Made by a program: the position numbers and the translations under genes
Part shown: positions 1-11,276 of the stretch, in pieces
Numbering within the stretch: position 1 is the first letter of the stretch
How the letters are laid out: every line of letters begins with the position of its first letter
The notes under the pieces: generated by a model
The model's database searches: none
Seen by the model: only the letters and a program-made list of their open reading frames with translations
Told to the model about the DNA's origin: nothing
DNA from: Hyperoplus lanceolatus
Taxonomy: Eukaryota; Chordata; Actinopteri; Uranoscopiformes; Ammodytidae
Length of the DNA stretch: 64,000 bases
Direction of reading: 5' to 3'
Assembly (NCBI GenBank): GCA_026929865.2
Contig: CM049402.1
Location: 6,567,001-6,631,000, forward strand

Positions 1-1475
1 ATCCCTACCAACAATTACAATAGCAGGGTGTATCGATAAAAAGCTGATTAATCTGACCTTAAAATCCAAACAGTTACAAAGGATTTATTTGTTCCTCTTG
101 GTCTGCCACACTTCATCCAGAACGTCACGCTGTTTCACAACCTCCGGCTCCCGGCTGTACCCTTCAACCCAGCCCTGCCAACAGTGACTCTTTGTCGGTG
201 TTGGGCGGTCCCATCCATGAGCCTCGGGATCATCACTAGCCTCTGTTCCCACAGCCTGTTGGTCCCCCACAGCCCTATGTTTTCCTGAAATTGGCGATTT
301 TGTTCAGGCATCACAGAGAGGTTAAAAGGCAGACACAAACCCAATCTCACACACAGAAATACTATTTGGTTAAAAATGTAGGGCCAACGGGTCGGCCACA
401 CTTCATTCAGAACTCCCCGCTGGTTCACAACCCACTGTCATGGGCTATGTGCTTCGCACATTCTTCGGGCAGGGTTAAAAGTTTAACCCAGCCCACATTT
501 AGCCCCTCCTCGATCTGCAAGCTGCAGTCAGGGCTTACTCCCTGTTCACAGTACACAGCAAACACAGCAGTGGTTTGTATGGCAATGATACATGCAAAAC
601 ATCATCCTATAAGCAAAAACCAGCAGCAATTATAAAATGGAAAATATTGTTCGAATGGATTATTGATGTTAGCTTTTCGCAATGGATCCTCTTTTTTTGA
701 TCTCAAAATGACTTTTTAAGATCCCTTAAGATCATTTTTCTATTATGAGTGCTTGTTTCTACACACTTAACAGTGACAATGGTGTTGTGAAAGTGTACAG
801 TTCTGGCCAAAACATGTGTCAATGAGAGTATAAACACATGGATGAAAAGAAAAAATGAAAAGAAGAAAACATATTTGTTTGCATATTCATTTCTGAAAAA
901 CACTTCAGAGGAGATGGCCATTTTCCAAATTATAATGGGGGTACCATTTTGGTGAAATAGCTTGAATGTGAATGTGAACAATGCCCAATTAACAAAACAA
1001 ATGAAAAGGGACCAATTGTTACGCTCCACCACCAAGTGCAATTGCTTTCTGATTGTTGTTCTGTATCCCAAAGAGCCAAACTATTAGGTTGAAAGCACTG
1101 CAGTGATTCTTCTATATTCAAACTAATTCACTGTTAACACAACCCCCCACTGTTCCTCTGTATGGATACATCTAAAAAACAACCACTGAAATGACCTGCA
1201 ATCAGAGAGATTGCTTGAAACTAACTTTGCTAACAAGATTATACACATAAACGACTTAACACACATCTTATAATGGCTAGTGAATGAGGTTGCAATAAAG
1301 GGAAGTTTTTAAATTATTTCATGTCTGTTAATGTCTCCAAGGGCAGACGTGTGCACTCATTTTGATCATATCATTACTATCATTTCAACTTTTTATCAGA
1401 AATAGGTTGATGATTTACTTAGCAAACATTTAGAAGAGGTCTTCATCCTTTGATTTGGATGAGAAGGAAGAGATT
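1..1475. other. Unassigned sequence with a spaced direct repeat
   Basis: No gene is recognised. A roughly 40-bp block at 100-140 recurs, diverged, at 388-432 in the same orientation (both contain gccacacttcat followed by cagaac and ggttcacaacc-like words). Read on the minus strand, both blocks give a similar short peptide (V-x-Q-R-x-V-L-x-E-V-W). The rest, including 640-1475, is AT-rich and shows nothing I can name. Confidence 0.4.
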
Positions 1476-2275
1476 CTGGATATCAGGCCCGGCTCTGGGC
1501 ATAGGCAGTATAGGCAAATGCTAGGGGCGCATCCATCCGCAGGGGGCGCCGCTACTGAAAGGTACGTGTAAAAATGCCTATTTATGAAGGAAAAATTACT
1601 ATGGACAAAGGTGTAAAAATCCAGGATCTAGGCCTCAGTATTTTATTTGAGTAAATTGACAAGGCAGGTTGACAGGACAGAAAAGCAGGAAGAAGTGAAG
1701 TCCTTCTCTACATCAGAGTATTATATTGTCTAACATGTCTACTGATTGGTCGAATGTTGTTGTCAGGCAGATTTCAGTGTCCTCCTCTTGTCCAAAACCA
1801 GAGATCATGAAGTTTTCCTCCCCCGGCCCGGAGCATCCTCTAAGACGCGCTTGGCCAGAAGGCCCTTTGTTCTAACAGAACCTCTACCTTAGGAATGTAT
1901 CTTATCTCATGGGAGATCAGCTTCAGTTTTTATTGCTCAGCCTCCAAACTGAGACTGAAGTGAATCATTTCTTAAAGTCAAATGTAAAGAATATATCAAT
2001 GGATCAATTGATTATAAAAGAGTAAATGCATATTAATGGGGGGGGGCATAATATCACAAATTAGAGTTTATTTTTCCTAACACTACAAAAAAAAAAAAAA
2101 AAGGACTACCAAAACTTTTTTATTTTTTTACTAATACTGTTAATACTATAATTTCAAACTATGAGTTAAGCTTAAAATATGACAACTATTGAGGATAGAC
2201 AAACTATAAAAAAAAATTGAAGGGCCCCCCCCTCCCCCCTCCGATAGACTCTTCCAGATTTCTGGCGATCAGCCT

Positions 2276-3111
2276 GGGGCCAATCCGAATAGTATTTTTT
2301 GCATAGGAAATTTCCTTTCCTATCGAGATGACCCGGAAGTACTCGGCAGATAGGTGATCCGAATTCTCAAAATGCTTAGGAAAGGAGCCTCGATTCATCC
2401 TTTAACCCTCCTTTAGCATAGGTTACTCCGGACCAACCTATGCGAAAGGAAAGGTGATAGTGGTATCCCATAATCCTTTACGGTGGCAAGATTTAAACCG
2501 ACTCTACACGAATACGAACGAGAGGTAAAACAGAAGAGAGGAGAGGAGAAGAGAGGAAGATTTAACTCGGCTAAAACAAAATACCCCCCCCCCCCCTCAC
2601 ACACACACACAGGCTAAAGATAATAAAGAACTCATAAAAGACCAACATCATAATAGTTGTTTTCGTAGCACAATTTACACCATAAGAAAATAAAATACAA
2701 ACTTCACATTTAATGAAGTTACTGGGGGCAGTTCATTTCAACACCAACATAAGTGTAGCCTCTTTTTATTCCACATGTGAATTGGGATATATGGGAGTGA
2801 TTCTCACTCTGTTGGCGACAACCTGATTAAAATCAATATGAAAAGAACGCATGGATCAAACGAGCGCTTGTCAATTGTCGGAGAACAGGCTATAGTGTAG
2901 TGTTACGCTAGTGACTCACGTCAGCAATACTCGCTGTCGCGCAATGACGTCGGTTAGGAAAAGTGGAGTCGAATTCTTTTGAAACAGTTCTGTCTTTTCC
3001 TATGTTCGATAGGAAGCACCTCATCTCTCCTTAACCCCGATGACGTTTAGGGGTTAAGGTATAGGAAAGGAGGCTTATAGGTTAGGAGATTGGACTATTC
3101 GGATAAGCCCC
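2276..3111. repeat. Possible nested inverted-repeat element inside the hAT copy
   Basis: GGGGCCAATCCGAATAGT at 2276-2293 matches the reverse complement of 3094-3111 at 16 of 18 positions, and related CTTTCCTAT words follow on each inner side. No clear target duplication is visible, so this may be a separate insertion or an internal feature of the host element. The segment contains a C-rich run followed by CA repeats (2583-2611). Confidence 0.35.
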
Positions 3112-3164
3112 GGTATCTGAACGGTAACTTCACCGGTCGGAACCGGAAGAAAGGAGCGCACACC

Positions 3165-3246
3165 ATGTCAAAAAGACAAAAGCTCTCTCGTGCCAAGGGA
3201 AGACTGAAAAGGAAAAGAAGAGGAGTAAAACGTGACAAAGACAGAG
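3165..3246 (+). pseudogene. hAT (TTF/ZMYM1-like) transposase, first coding exon remnant
   Basis: The ATG at 3165 sits in a good context (cacaccATG) and opens a lysine/arginine-rich peptide beginning MSKRQKLSRAKGRLKRKR and ending near KRDKDRG. From memory of the family, hAT transposases of the ZMYM1/TTF-finger group start with the same kind of basic block, ending D-K/R-G before a hydrophobic ALLKYF-like motif. The exon stops at a plausible donor (AGAG/gtaggc at 3247). The continuation is found at 3862. No finger or catalytic domain survives. The upstream methionine at 3090 in the same frame lies in the apparent nested segment, so I prefer the internal start. Confidence 0.6.
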
Positions 3247-3570
3247 GTAGGCCTACAGTGACGTTAATGTGATGAATGAATAGTGTGCTGCATTGTTTTA
3301 GCCGTTGTCGGAGCAGTGTGTTAACTTGCTAGCTTACTTTTGGAAGATGGGTAACATTACTCCCAATTTAAATTCATCAGAGACATTTAGAAAGGTTTTT
3401 CAGGTAGCCTACATCCCCTGTCATAACTTGCCAAAGTTTGCACTGCTTGTAATGGTTATTAGAAAGCTATTCCTTTTCCACTATAATTAATGGTTGTCAA
3501 CCTTGGGTTTATTGTGTTAGTTTACATCAGTGTTAAAAGTGCACAGTATAATAACTGTTAATATTGCATA

Positions 3571-3645
3571 CCTGAGGCAAGTCAAGTTTATTTGTGAGGC
3601 ACTTTTCAACACTAGGTAAATCAAAGTGCTATACATAAAGCCATG
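3571..3645 (-). repeat. Fragment resembling a fish L2/SINE 3' tail (reverse)
   Basis: The stretch with caagtttatttgtgaggcac and aaagtgctatacataaa resembles the reverse complement of the widespread fish retroposon 3' tail that reads aaagcgctatataaatc. The likeness is short and diverged. It lies in the intron-like gap between the two hAT exon remnants. Confidence 0.35.
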
Positions 3646-3861
3646 AGATATCATCAGAAGGCTTGATTCTGATTTAATAAAAAGCACAAGCAAACTTTTC
3701 CGTTTGATTGTACCTTAGCTTCTCTTCACTCTGGTTGGATGCTAAACTGCATTTCATTTTAATGACAAGAGTTTAATCTTATCAAATTTCCATTTTAAAG
3801 CTTTTCACCATGTATTAATATAAATAATGTAACAACATGTATACTTCTCTTTTCTCTTCAG

Positions 3862-3911
3862 GTTCATTTGAAATACTTTGAGCCACCTGTCCTGCAGACA
3901 TCTTCTCCACC
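3862..3911 (+). pseudogene. hAT transposase, second exon remnant with frameshift
   Basis: A pyrimidine-rich acceptor (ttctcttcag, ending 3861) precedes a stretch that, joined to the 3246 donor, would read R-G-S-F and then, after a one-base frame correction, K-Y-F-E-P-P-V-L. That is the expected continuation of this transposase group. A missing base near 3868 breaks the frame, and stop codons follow. The phase match between donor and acceptor is the main evidence that these are two exons of one gene. Confidence 0.5.
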
Positions 3912-4067
3912 TTAGCACAGCCCAGTGATGCAGCATGAGGAATAAAGGCTTCACCAATAGACCCAAAGGCAAGAGTAGTCAGGCTGTAGCAAGGTGAGGT
4001 GAGCTTGTTGAGATATGAAGATGAGGTCTTAACAACTAAATGTAGACAGCTCTCTGTTGGAATCAAG

Positions 4068-5023
4068 TTAAAGCGGCTACGAGTAACATTTAAATATCTT
4101 TTAAACAGCCTCATGTTTCCTCTGATAATAATAAATTACCTTTAACAGCAAACGAGACCATCAGTGCACGAGACCATCAGTACATTTTTATATAGTTTTT
4201 ATTACTGCTTTTGGTCTGGTCGCACACCCAGTCCGATTTTCGGTTCGCTCGTGCAGGCTCTATGGTCACATATCCGTATTGGTCGCAGATTTTAGTGTGG
4301 AGCAGCGGTGCGATTTGAGAAGCCTATCCCTCCAGGTGAGGGAAGGGGAGCGGGAGCCTTGTTTGATACAGTTATTTGTCGTCATAATGACTGATAACGG
4401 GGCTGAACCATCAAAGAAAAAAAAGAGAATGCAATGAAGAAAAGCTAAAAGGGAGAGTGATATAGGCTACGGGCGGGACGAGGGCGTTGCCAAGCAACGT
4501 GTATACAATTTCACGAGAGTGAAACTAGACTGCAGTGTTTACTCCTAAATGAATGAGTGGTTGGTACTAACACAAAGTTTGCTTTGCTTCACCATCATCA
4601 GATAACCATTATCTGAAATAGTCATTATTTACATCAACAACACAAACACATTACCTCATCATGATCCATACTAACTGCCGTCTCTCGTTCATTCGCTTTC
4701 TGTGAGGAGTCGGACACGTAATCTTTCAGCTCCGTGAGAGAGAGAGAGTAGTTAGGTGACGCTGCTGCATCAACTCATTGCAATCAGGTGTGTGTAGCAC
4801 TGACGGCATTAGTTGATGCAGTGTCAAAACCACTCTCACGGAGCCGAAAAGAGTCCTCACACTTTCAACACACGGACATGCACTATATTGCGCCCTTCTC
4901 AGTTCACACTCGCACGCCTAGCACGAGCTAGAAAACAGCTTTGCGACAGCGGGCGTCGTAAAAATACTACTGCTTTTGTCCAAAGGGGACGCCAACGTGC
5001 CATGTTACTCGTAGTGGCTTTAA
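4068..5023. mobile_element. TTAA-flanked non-autonomous DNA transposon, family 1 copy A
   Basis: TTAA stands at both ends (4068-4071 and 5020-5023). The inner termini are inverted: left AGCGGCTACGAGTAACATTT, right (reverse complement) AGCCACTACGAGTAACATGG. Copies B (6195) and C (8323) match it over most of its length, which fixes the boundaries. It encodes nothing recognisable. TTAA targets are typical of piggyBac and Kolobok elements; I cannot tell which. Confidence 0.8.
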
Positions 5024-5402
5024 GTAGCAGTACAAACCAGAGGTCTCTGTCATTTAATTTTGTAATATAGCTTTTGTGTGGAATTATATTCAATACAAAG
5101 TTAGGATTTATTTAAACTATACTTGTAATAGATTATAATTTTTAATTTTAACGTCTGCATTTTTCTGTGCGAATCGTAATATTGTATTAATTTTTTAATG
5201 TTATGTCACTTGTTTTGTAATATGTTTTTTTTTATTTTGTGGGTTATTTTCTACCTAAAATAAAATGAAATGTCAAAGACAAAGCTATCCAGTTCTGTGT
5301 GAGTGTATGAACGGTGGTGGACCTGACTGCAATGCAATGGGGGGCGCCAGCTAAAATCTTGCCTAGGGCGCCAAATTGGTCAGGGCCGGCCCTGCTGGAT
5401 AT

Positions 5403-6194
5403 AATTCATTCAAATGCACTGCATGCTGGGAAGTCTGCCAGTGAGCATAATTAAGATGTTCTTTCAACTTCCAAGTTAAACTTCCAGTTCTTCTGAAGCT
5501 GATAACCAGCAAGGTGAAACTGACAGAAAAGCATGGGATAAGAACTGAATGGCTAATTAAGGACGACTCATTTCCCCCACATTGTTTGAACAGCACACAG
5601 TGTTGGGCAGCACCACAAAGAGATGTGTTAGTATTACGAGAACTTTTTCACAAAACAGTGTAAATTAGATTAGAAATTAAAATTCAGTAGTTACATAGCA
5701 GTTACTAAGCTCGGTTTAAACATTGTTTTGTATGTATGTGTGTGTGTGTGTGTGTGCGCGCGCGTGCGCATGTGTGTGTGTGTGACACTTTTCACTGTGA
5801 CATCAGAGATGATGCATGACTTTCACAAAACAATCAAATCAGGACACGCTGTTGCAAAGTACCTCAAACACAGTTTAATGACCACACTATTACACAATTA
5901 TATAACTTAACTCCTGATCTCCTTCATGGAATGCAGTGGGGGAACATACATCCATTGCAGTAATAAAGTATTGTCTGAGCAATGTAGGGTGTGTTCAATT
6001 AAGTCAGGTATGTGTTTTCACTAAAAATGCAGAAAATTTAGAAATCTGAATGCCATCAGTCTGAGCAAGTTGTTAATTTTAAGTAAATACCTCTTGTTGC
6101 AATGCTTGTTGCATTGACTGTTGAATTTTGTTTTTATTGCTATCTCTTAGAAGTGACATATGGAGGCTGTAATTACTTCCCCAAGTGATGCATG
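5403..6194. other. No gene seen; TG microsatellite at 5737-5784
   Basis: Between the hAT element and family 1 copy B lies unassigned AT-rich sequence. It holds an interrupted (TG)n/(CG)n microsatellite at about 5737-5784. The short open frame over the TG repeat is low-complexity and not a gene. Confidence 0.6.
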
Positions 6195-6958
6195 TTAAAG
6201 CCACTACGAGTAACATTTAAATATCTTTTAAACAGCCTCATGTTTCCTCTGATGGTCCTAAATTATCTTCAACAGCAAACGAGACCATCAGTGCAAAGAA
6301 AGACGTTTTTATATAGTTTTTATTACTGCATTTGGTCTGGTCGCACACCCAGTCCAATTTTCGGTTTGCGCATGCAGGCTCTATGGTCACATATTCGTAT
6401 TAGTCGCAGATTTCAGTGTAGCGCAGCAACGTGAATTGAGAAGCCTATCCCTCCAGGTGAGGGAAAAGGAGCGGGAGCCTTGTTTGAGACAGTTATTTGT
6501 CGTCATAATGACTGATAACGGGGATGAACCATTAAAGAAAAAAAAGAAAATACAATGAAGAAAAGCTAAAAGGGAGAGTGTACACAATTTCACGGGAGTG
6601 AGCTAGACTGCAGTATTTACTCCTAAATGAATGAGCGATACTAAAACAAAGTTTACTTTGCTTCACCATCATAAGATGACCATTATTCATCTGAAATAGT
6701 CATTATTTACGACAACATAAACACACTACCTCATCGTGATTCATACTAACTGCCATCTCTCACTTTCTGTTAGGATACGGAATCTTTCAGCTCTGTGAGA
6801 GTAGTTAGGTGACAGTGCAACAACTCATTGCAATCAGGTGTGTGTGGCACTGACTGGCATTAGTTGACGCAATGTCACTAACCATTTTCACAGAGCCGGA
6901 AAGAGTCCGTGCCCTCCCACTTTCAACACACGGACATGCACTATATTGTATCCTGAAT
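6195..6958. mobile_element. TTAA family 1 copy B, right end missing
   Basis: It begins TTAAAGCCACTACGAGTAAC and stays alignable with copies A and C (cagcctcatgtttcctctgat, gcaaacgagaccatcagtgc, ttcagctctgtgagag). Similarity stops just after actatattg at about 6950. The last 90 bases and the right inverted terminus seen in A and C are absent, so the copy is truncated. Confidence 0.75.
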
Positions 6959-7342
6959 CACCAGTATGAATCAAATGTCAAAATGTACATTTAGGTGTTT
7001 ATTTTACAATTAAACCTAGTCTGGTTGCGGCTCTATATTTCGCCTACACAAACACCTTTAACGGCCATTATCACAGACTTATTTTTCCCAATTCTCTGAA
7101 CAAAAGATCTCAACTTCTTAAACATTTTCTTCTTAAAATCATACAGAAAATTCCTTGTCAAGACACAAACATACATCTTTTTCTATTTATAAAATGAGAA
7201 AAAGCCTGTATCATAAATCTGTAACTTTGCTCACCAATAAAGAAAGAAAGAAAGATTTTAACTCTGGCTTTATCCAAAGTCTAGATTTTTTGTTTTCTTA
7301 AAGAGATGCAGATTTATGAATAATTAGTTAGATATAGCCACA
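6959..7342. repeat. Unassigned repeat, weakly related to about 45325-45425
   Basis: The words aggtgtttatttt, aaacct and gtctggttgc recur in the same order near 45330-45420 (aggtgtttatttg, aaaccctgtctg). This suggests two old copies of an unnamed repeat. A short (GAAA)n stretch lies at about 7238-7254. No coding potential is seen. Confidence 0.3.
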
Positions 7343-7804
7343 TTAAAGGTGCTGTAAGCGGAATGGTTCTTTTAGCTAACTTCCTGTCAGTTACTGCAGT
7401 TAGAAGTCCCCTCGCTCTTCCCTACGTCACCACATTAACACACTGCGGTCTTCAAGCAGCGAGTTATCTAGCATTATCTCAAATCCGTAATTGTGATAAA
7501 ACATGATAAAAACCATCAAAACAGACATTGGGAAGGATTTTTACCTGCTCCGCCATTGTAGGCGCACAAACATTCACCCATGTGTCGCTCTGGCGTGCCG
7601 GCAGTGAGACGGGTTTCGGTTTGTAGCGTTCTCTCTTGTGATTTGATATTAATTTCGGGATCCCCCGAAATGTTAATTTGACGATTACATGCAGAGCAGC
7701 TGACTGAGAGATTGGCTTTCTGAAACGCGCACATTATGTAAGTGATCACTGTATGATTACGATTTTACACTTATTTTAACATAAACCACTTACTTCATCT
7801 TTAA
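7343..7804. mobile_element. TTAA-flanked MITE, family 2 copy 1
   Basis: TTAA at 7343 is followed by AGGTGCTGTAAGCGG. The other end, reverse-complemented from 7804, reads TTAAAGATGAAGTAAGTGG, matching at 15 of 19 positions. The interior is nearly the same as 47529-47952 (ctgctccgccattgtaggcgca, gatcactgta). The open frame on the minus strand, 7516-7749, is shared by both copies but has no recognised domain and spans repeat sequence. Confidence 0.75.
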
Positions 7805-8322
7805 CATATTATTTAAATATTTAATGTCAAATGTCAAACAAAAAATAACTAAGCAATCAGCTGGCAAAGTTTTGTGATGATATCTATAAGTTAAATTAAA
7901 TTATTAGCCTATTCACTGACAGTGGCTATCCTGATTGCTGGACAGTTTTCAAGTCACTTGGAGAACACCTGAAATGTCAATCAAAGACATTGACTTTTAC
8001 AGAAATCACAGCAGGCCTTTGGACTTGTCATAGTGGGAAAACCACAGGATTTTTTGGCTCCGTTTTGTTCAAGTGTATTCTGGGTAAGTCATGGCATTGT
8101 GACTGTAACAGCAAGCGCAACAGCTGGGCCATGAAACTGGAGCAGCTAAATGGAAGTCAGCCATCACTGATTTTATTATTTACACCTGTGCTTTTCTTAC
8201 GGTGATATGTCAAAATGTCGGCTGTGAAAGCGAAGCCCACCTTTGGCTGTCGTATGACTTCATCTATCAATCGGATGCTATTTGTAACGCCTTGCATACA
8301 GGTACGTGCGATTTAAAGTGCT
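7805..8322. other. No gene seen
   Basis: Unassigned sequence between two TTAA elements. The short frame at 7990-8205 shows no motif that I recognise. Confidence 0.5.
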
Positions 8323-9252
8323 TTAAAGCAGCAACGAGTAACATTTAAATATCTTTTAAACAGCCTCATGTTTCCTCTCATAATCATAAATTACCTTTTA
8401 CAGCAAACGAGACCATCTGTGCAAAGAAAGACTTTTTTATATAGTTTTTATTACTGCATTTGATCTGGTCGTACACCCAGTCCGATTTTCGGTTCACGCG
8501 TGCATGCTCTATGGTCACATATCCGTATTGGTCGCAGATTTCAGTGCGGCGCAGGAACGCGATTTGAGAAGCCTATGGCTCCAGGTGAGGGAAGGGGAGC
8601 GGGAGCCTTGTTTGAGACAGTTGTTTGTTCATAATGACTGATAACGGGGCTGAACCATCAAAGAAAAAAAAGAAAATGCAATGAAGAAAAGCTAAAAGGG
8701 AGAGTGATAGGCGGGCGGGAGGGCGTTGCCAAGCAACGTATACACAATTTCACACTGCGAACCTAGACTGCAGTGTTTACTCCTAAATGAATGAGCGGTA
8801 GCCTACTAAAACAAAGTTTACTTTGCCTCACCAGCATCATCAGATGACCATTATTCATCTGAAATAGTCATTATTTACAACATAAACACATTACCTCATC
8901 GTGACCCAAACTAACTAACTGCCATCTCTCGTTCATTCGCTTGGTGTGAGGACACAGACTCGTTCAGCTCCGTGAGAGGTGACAATGCATCAACTCATTG
9001 CAATCAGGTGTGTTTAGCACTTACTGCCATTAGTTGATGCTGTGTCACCCATAGACTCACAGAGCCGAAAAGAGTCCGGTGCCCTCCACACTTTCAACAC
9101 ACGGACACGCACCATATTGCTTCCTGATTATTTGAATCTTGCACTCCCTGCACGAGCTAGAAAACAGCTTCACGACAGCTGGCGTCGTTAAAATACTACC
9201 GCTTTTGTTCAAAGGTGTCGCCAACGTGCCGACTTACTCGTAGTGGCTTTAA
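8323..9252. mobile_element. TTAA family 1 copy C, full length
   Basis: TTAA at 8323-8326 and 9249-9252. The inner ends are AGCAGCAACGAGTAAC and, reverse-complemented, AGCCACTACGAGTAAG. It is 930 bp against 956 bp for copy A. The interior aligns with A throughout, including the gggcgttgccaagcaacgt stretch and ttagttgatgc. It has no transposase. Confidence 0.8.
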
Positions 9253-10848
9253 GTGACTGTCAAGCTAATGGTGAGGAAGTACAAATATAGGCAGTTAATA
9301 AAGGTTGCATACTTTTTTTTTTACTTTCTGCGTGGATATGAAGTGCCCTATATAGAGCAATTACTTACAGTATATAATGATAACTATAGTCCAAGAGTAA
9401 TAATCTTATTTCTTACTAATGCAGAGAGGTCCTCAGCCTCTGGTACATAACTGGTTTAAAGGGCTGACATGAGTGCTAGCCTCTGTCCTGTATCCACTTT
9501 TATTTAATTCAAACTTTACTTCTTGGACAGATTATTTTTAACACACACCACCTGAGAAATACAGATTTCCACTCAGAATTATTTTCATGCGAGTATAATT
9601 AAGTAATAAGAAACGAGACGATGTGCTTTAACGTCATTTTAGCATGACAGTGATGCTTACAATTAATAACAGATACATTCTGAACCAACATTTTAGCCGC
9701 TCCTTACTTTAGCTTGGGCAGTTTCGCTACAATGTTGCCATGGAAAACTTGGAGATATATTTTCAGAGAGGACTAACGTGTGCTGTCATGCTGATATGAG
9801 GAAAATCTTTATGTCTTGATGACCAATCACATTGCTTGGTCGGAACTACTTATAATTCGTCATAATGACACTCTTGCAGTCCTGCTTACTTAACAGGAGT
9901 CTGCCCCCTCCCCTCCCTGTCTATTCTCTGCTGGTTGTAGTTTTGTTACCGTAACCAGGCTAACAACATGCAGATTACGATCCTGAGGTTACATTCCATG
10001 CGCTGCTTTAACAGCTTAAATTTGAATCAGCACTAAGACTGTGGAGAGCGAAAGGAAGATTGAACTAAATGAGTCTCGGCCCACATCTTCTCTTAGTTGT
10101 ATCTGTGTGGTGCGATATGTAAAGCCTAAGGCTTTTATGGGCCAAGCACTAATATCAATTAGCATGCAGTATCAATTAGTTACCAATCTCACAGCACATT
10201 AGTAAGGATAATGGTTTGACCCCTAATAAAACCCGTCCACTTCACCACAGTAGACCTCTGTATAAACACTGCCTGCTCCAGGAGATAAGACTGTTTGCTA
10301 AAACAATGCGATAAAAAGGACATTTATTATTGCAATCATCCACTCTTGAGGTGAGAACATTTCAGATATAAAGGAGCAGCAAGTTTTTGTAATTCTTTTA
10401 TCCCCTTTCTTACTGCAAGAGCCTAATATCGCGATAATGTGCTATGCTCGGCATCCCGTGAGTTACAACGCTCAAGGCAAGGCAATAACTCACACCATTA
10501 AACATAACGAGGGCTTAGACAGGGTTTAGACATCGACAACAACCAAAAGTAATGTCTAATCCTGCCATGATGTGGTGTATAATATTCCTGTTGCCAACCA
10601 GAGACAAATCCAGACGAAACCCAAGAAGAAGCCGGCCTCATGTAGCGACTAACAAGGACCCCTGCAAGGAAGATCCATCTTATAAACTCAAATAATCTGA
10701 TTTTGATTTTGATTTTAAAACAAATACTATGATCTTAAGTGACCTGCATTAGCCTGTCACCGCATGGAGCCAATTGTGTCTGGGAAACTCTTGGAAAATA
10801 TTTCAAAAGGCATCGACAACTTACAATTAAAATAGTTTTTACAGATTA
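9253..10848. other. No gene seen; short (GATTTT)n at about 10697
   Basis: AT-rich sequence without a recognisable gene. A (TGATTT)n-like run at about 10697-10722, preceded by accaaaccc/aagaagaagcc-like text, could be the 3' tail of a LINE. The rest is unassigned. Confidence 0.5.
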
Positions 10849-11276
10849 AATGTTACGGTTAGATGCTGGTTGGACCCAAGAGCAGGCAGAGACAGGATTG
10901 GATAAGTAAAAGGTTTATTGAATGAGGTGTAGAAGCTGGGGGTAACTGAGGAAGCCGGGGGGAAGTGCGAGGCAGGCGAGCTGGAGTGAGAGATCCGGGT
11001 AACTGCAGGCAGAGGAAACAAAGTTAGGATGTGATCACAAAAAAAACACAACAGGAGACGAGAGAGAGAGAGAGCGAGCGAGCGAGGTAGACAAATACAC
11101 TGTAGCCAGGTACGTATAATTACCACTGAGGAACTCTCTGGAGCTGACTGCAGGGAAACCAGGAGTAGATGTAGGTGAGCTGATTAGAGATGAGAACCAG
11201 GTGTGGAGACAGACAGGGGGCGTGGCAGAAGGAGGAGGAAGAACACGCACAGCAGCCAGCTGTGATCACCACATTA
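10849..11276 (-). repeat. Gypsy-like LTR fragment on the minus strand
   Basis: Read on the minus strand, the segment ends with a polyadenylation signal (caataaacc, reverse of 10912-10920), then a pyrimidine-rich U5-like part and a terminal ...cgtaaca. This is the layout of fish Gypsy LTRs as I know them. Its upstream end coincides with the TA where the next element is inserted, so its start is uncertain. No internal gag-pol is adjacent. Confidence 0.45.

Larger units (their letters stand above)
1484..5394 (+). mobile_element. hAT-type DNA transposon, internally degraded, with nested insertions
   Basis: The element is bounded by a perfect 8-bp target-site duplication, CTGGATAT, at 1476-1483 and 5395-5402. 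The ends are inverted: the left begins CAGGCCCGGCTCTG and the right, reverse-complemented, begins CAGGGCCGGCCCTG; both are followed by a GGGGCGC-rich stretch. An 8-bp duplication with CAG-type ends is the hAT signature. Two transposase exon remnants (3165-3246 and 3862-3911) fit the zinc-finger (TTF/ZMYM1-like) hAT branch. The region that should encode the RNase H-like catalytic domain is absent, and a 956-bp TTAA-flanked element occupies 4068-5023, so this copy is not autonomous. Confidence 0.85.

Noticed and set aside
7516..7749. A conserved small gene, because a similar frame occurs at 47760-48008
   Set aside because: Both frames lie inside copies of the same TTAA-flanked element, so the similarity is explained by the repeat; no domain is recognised.
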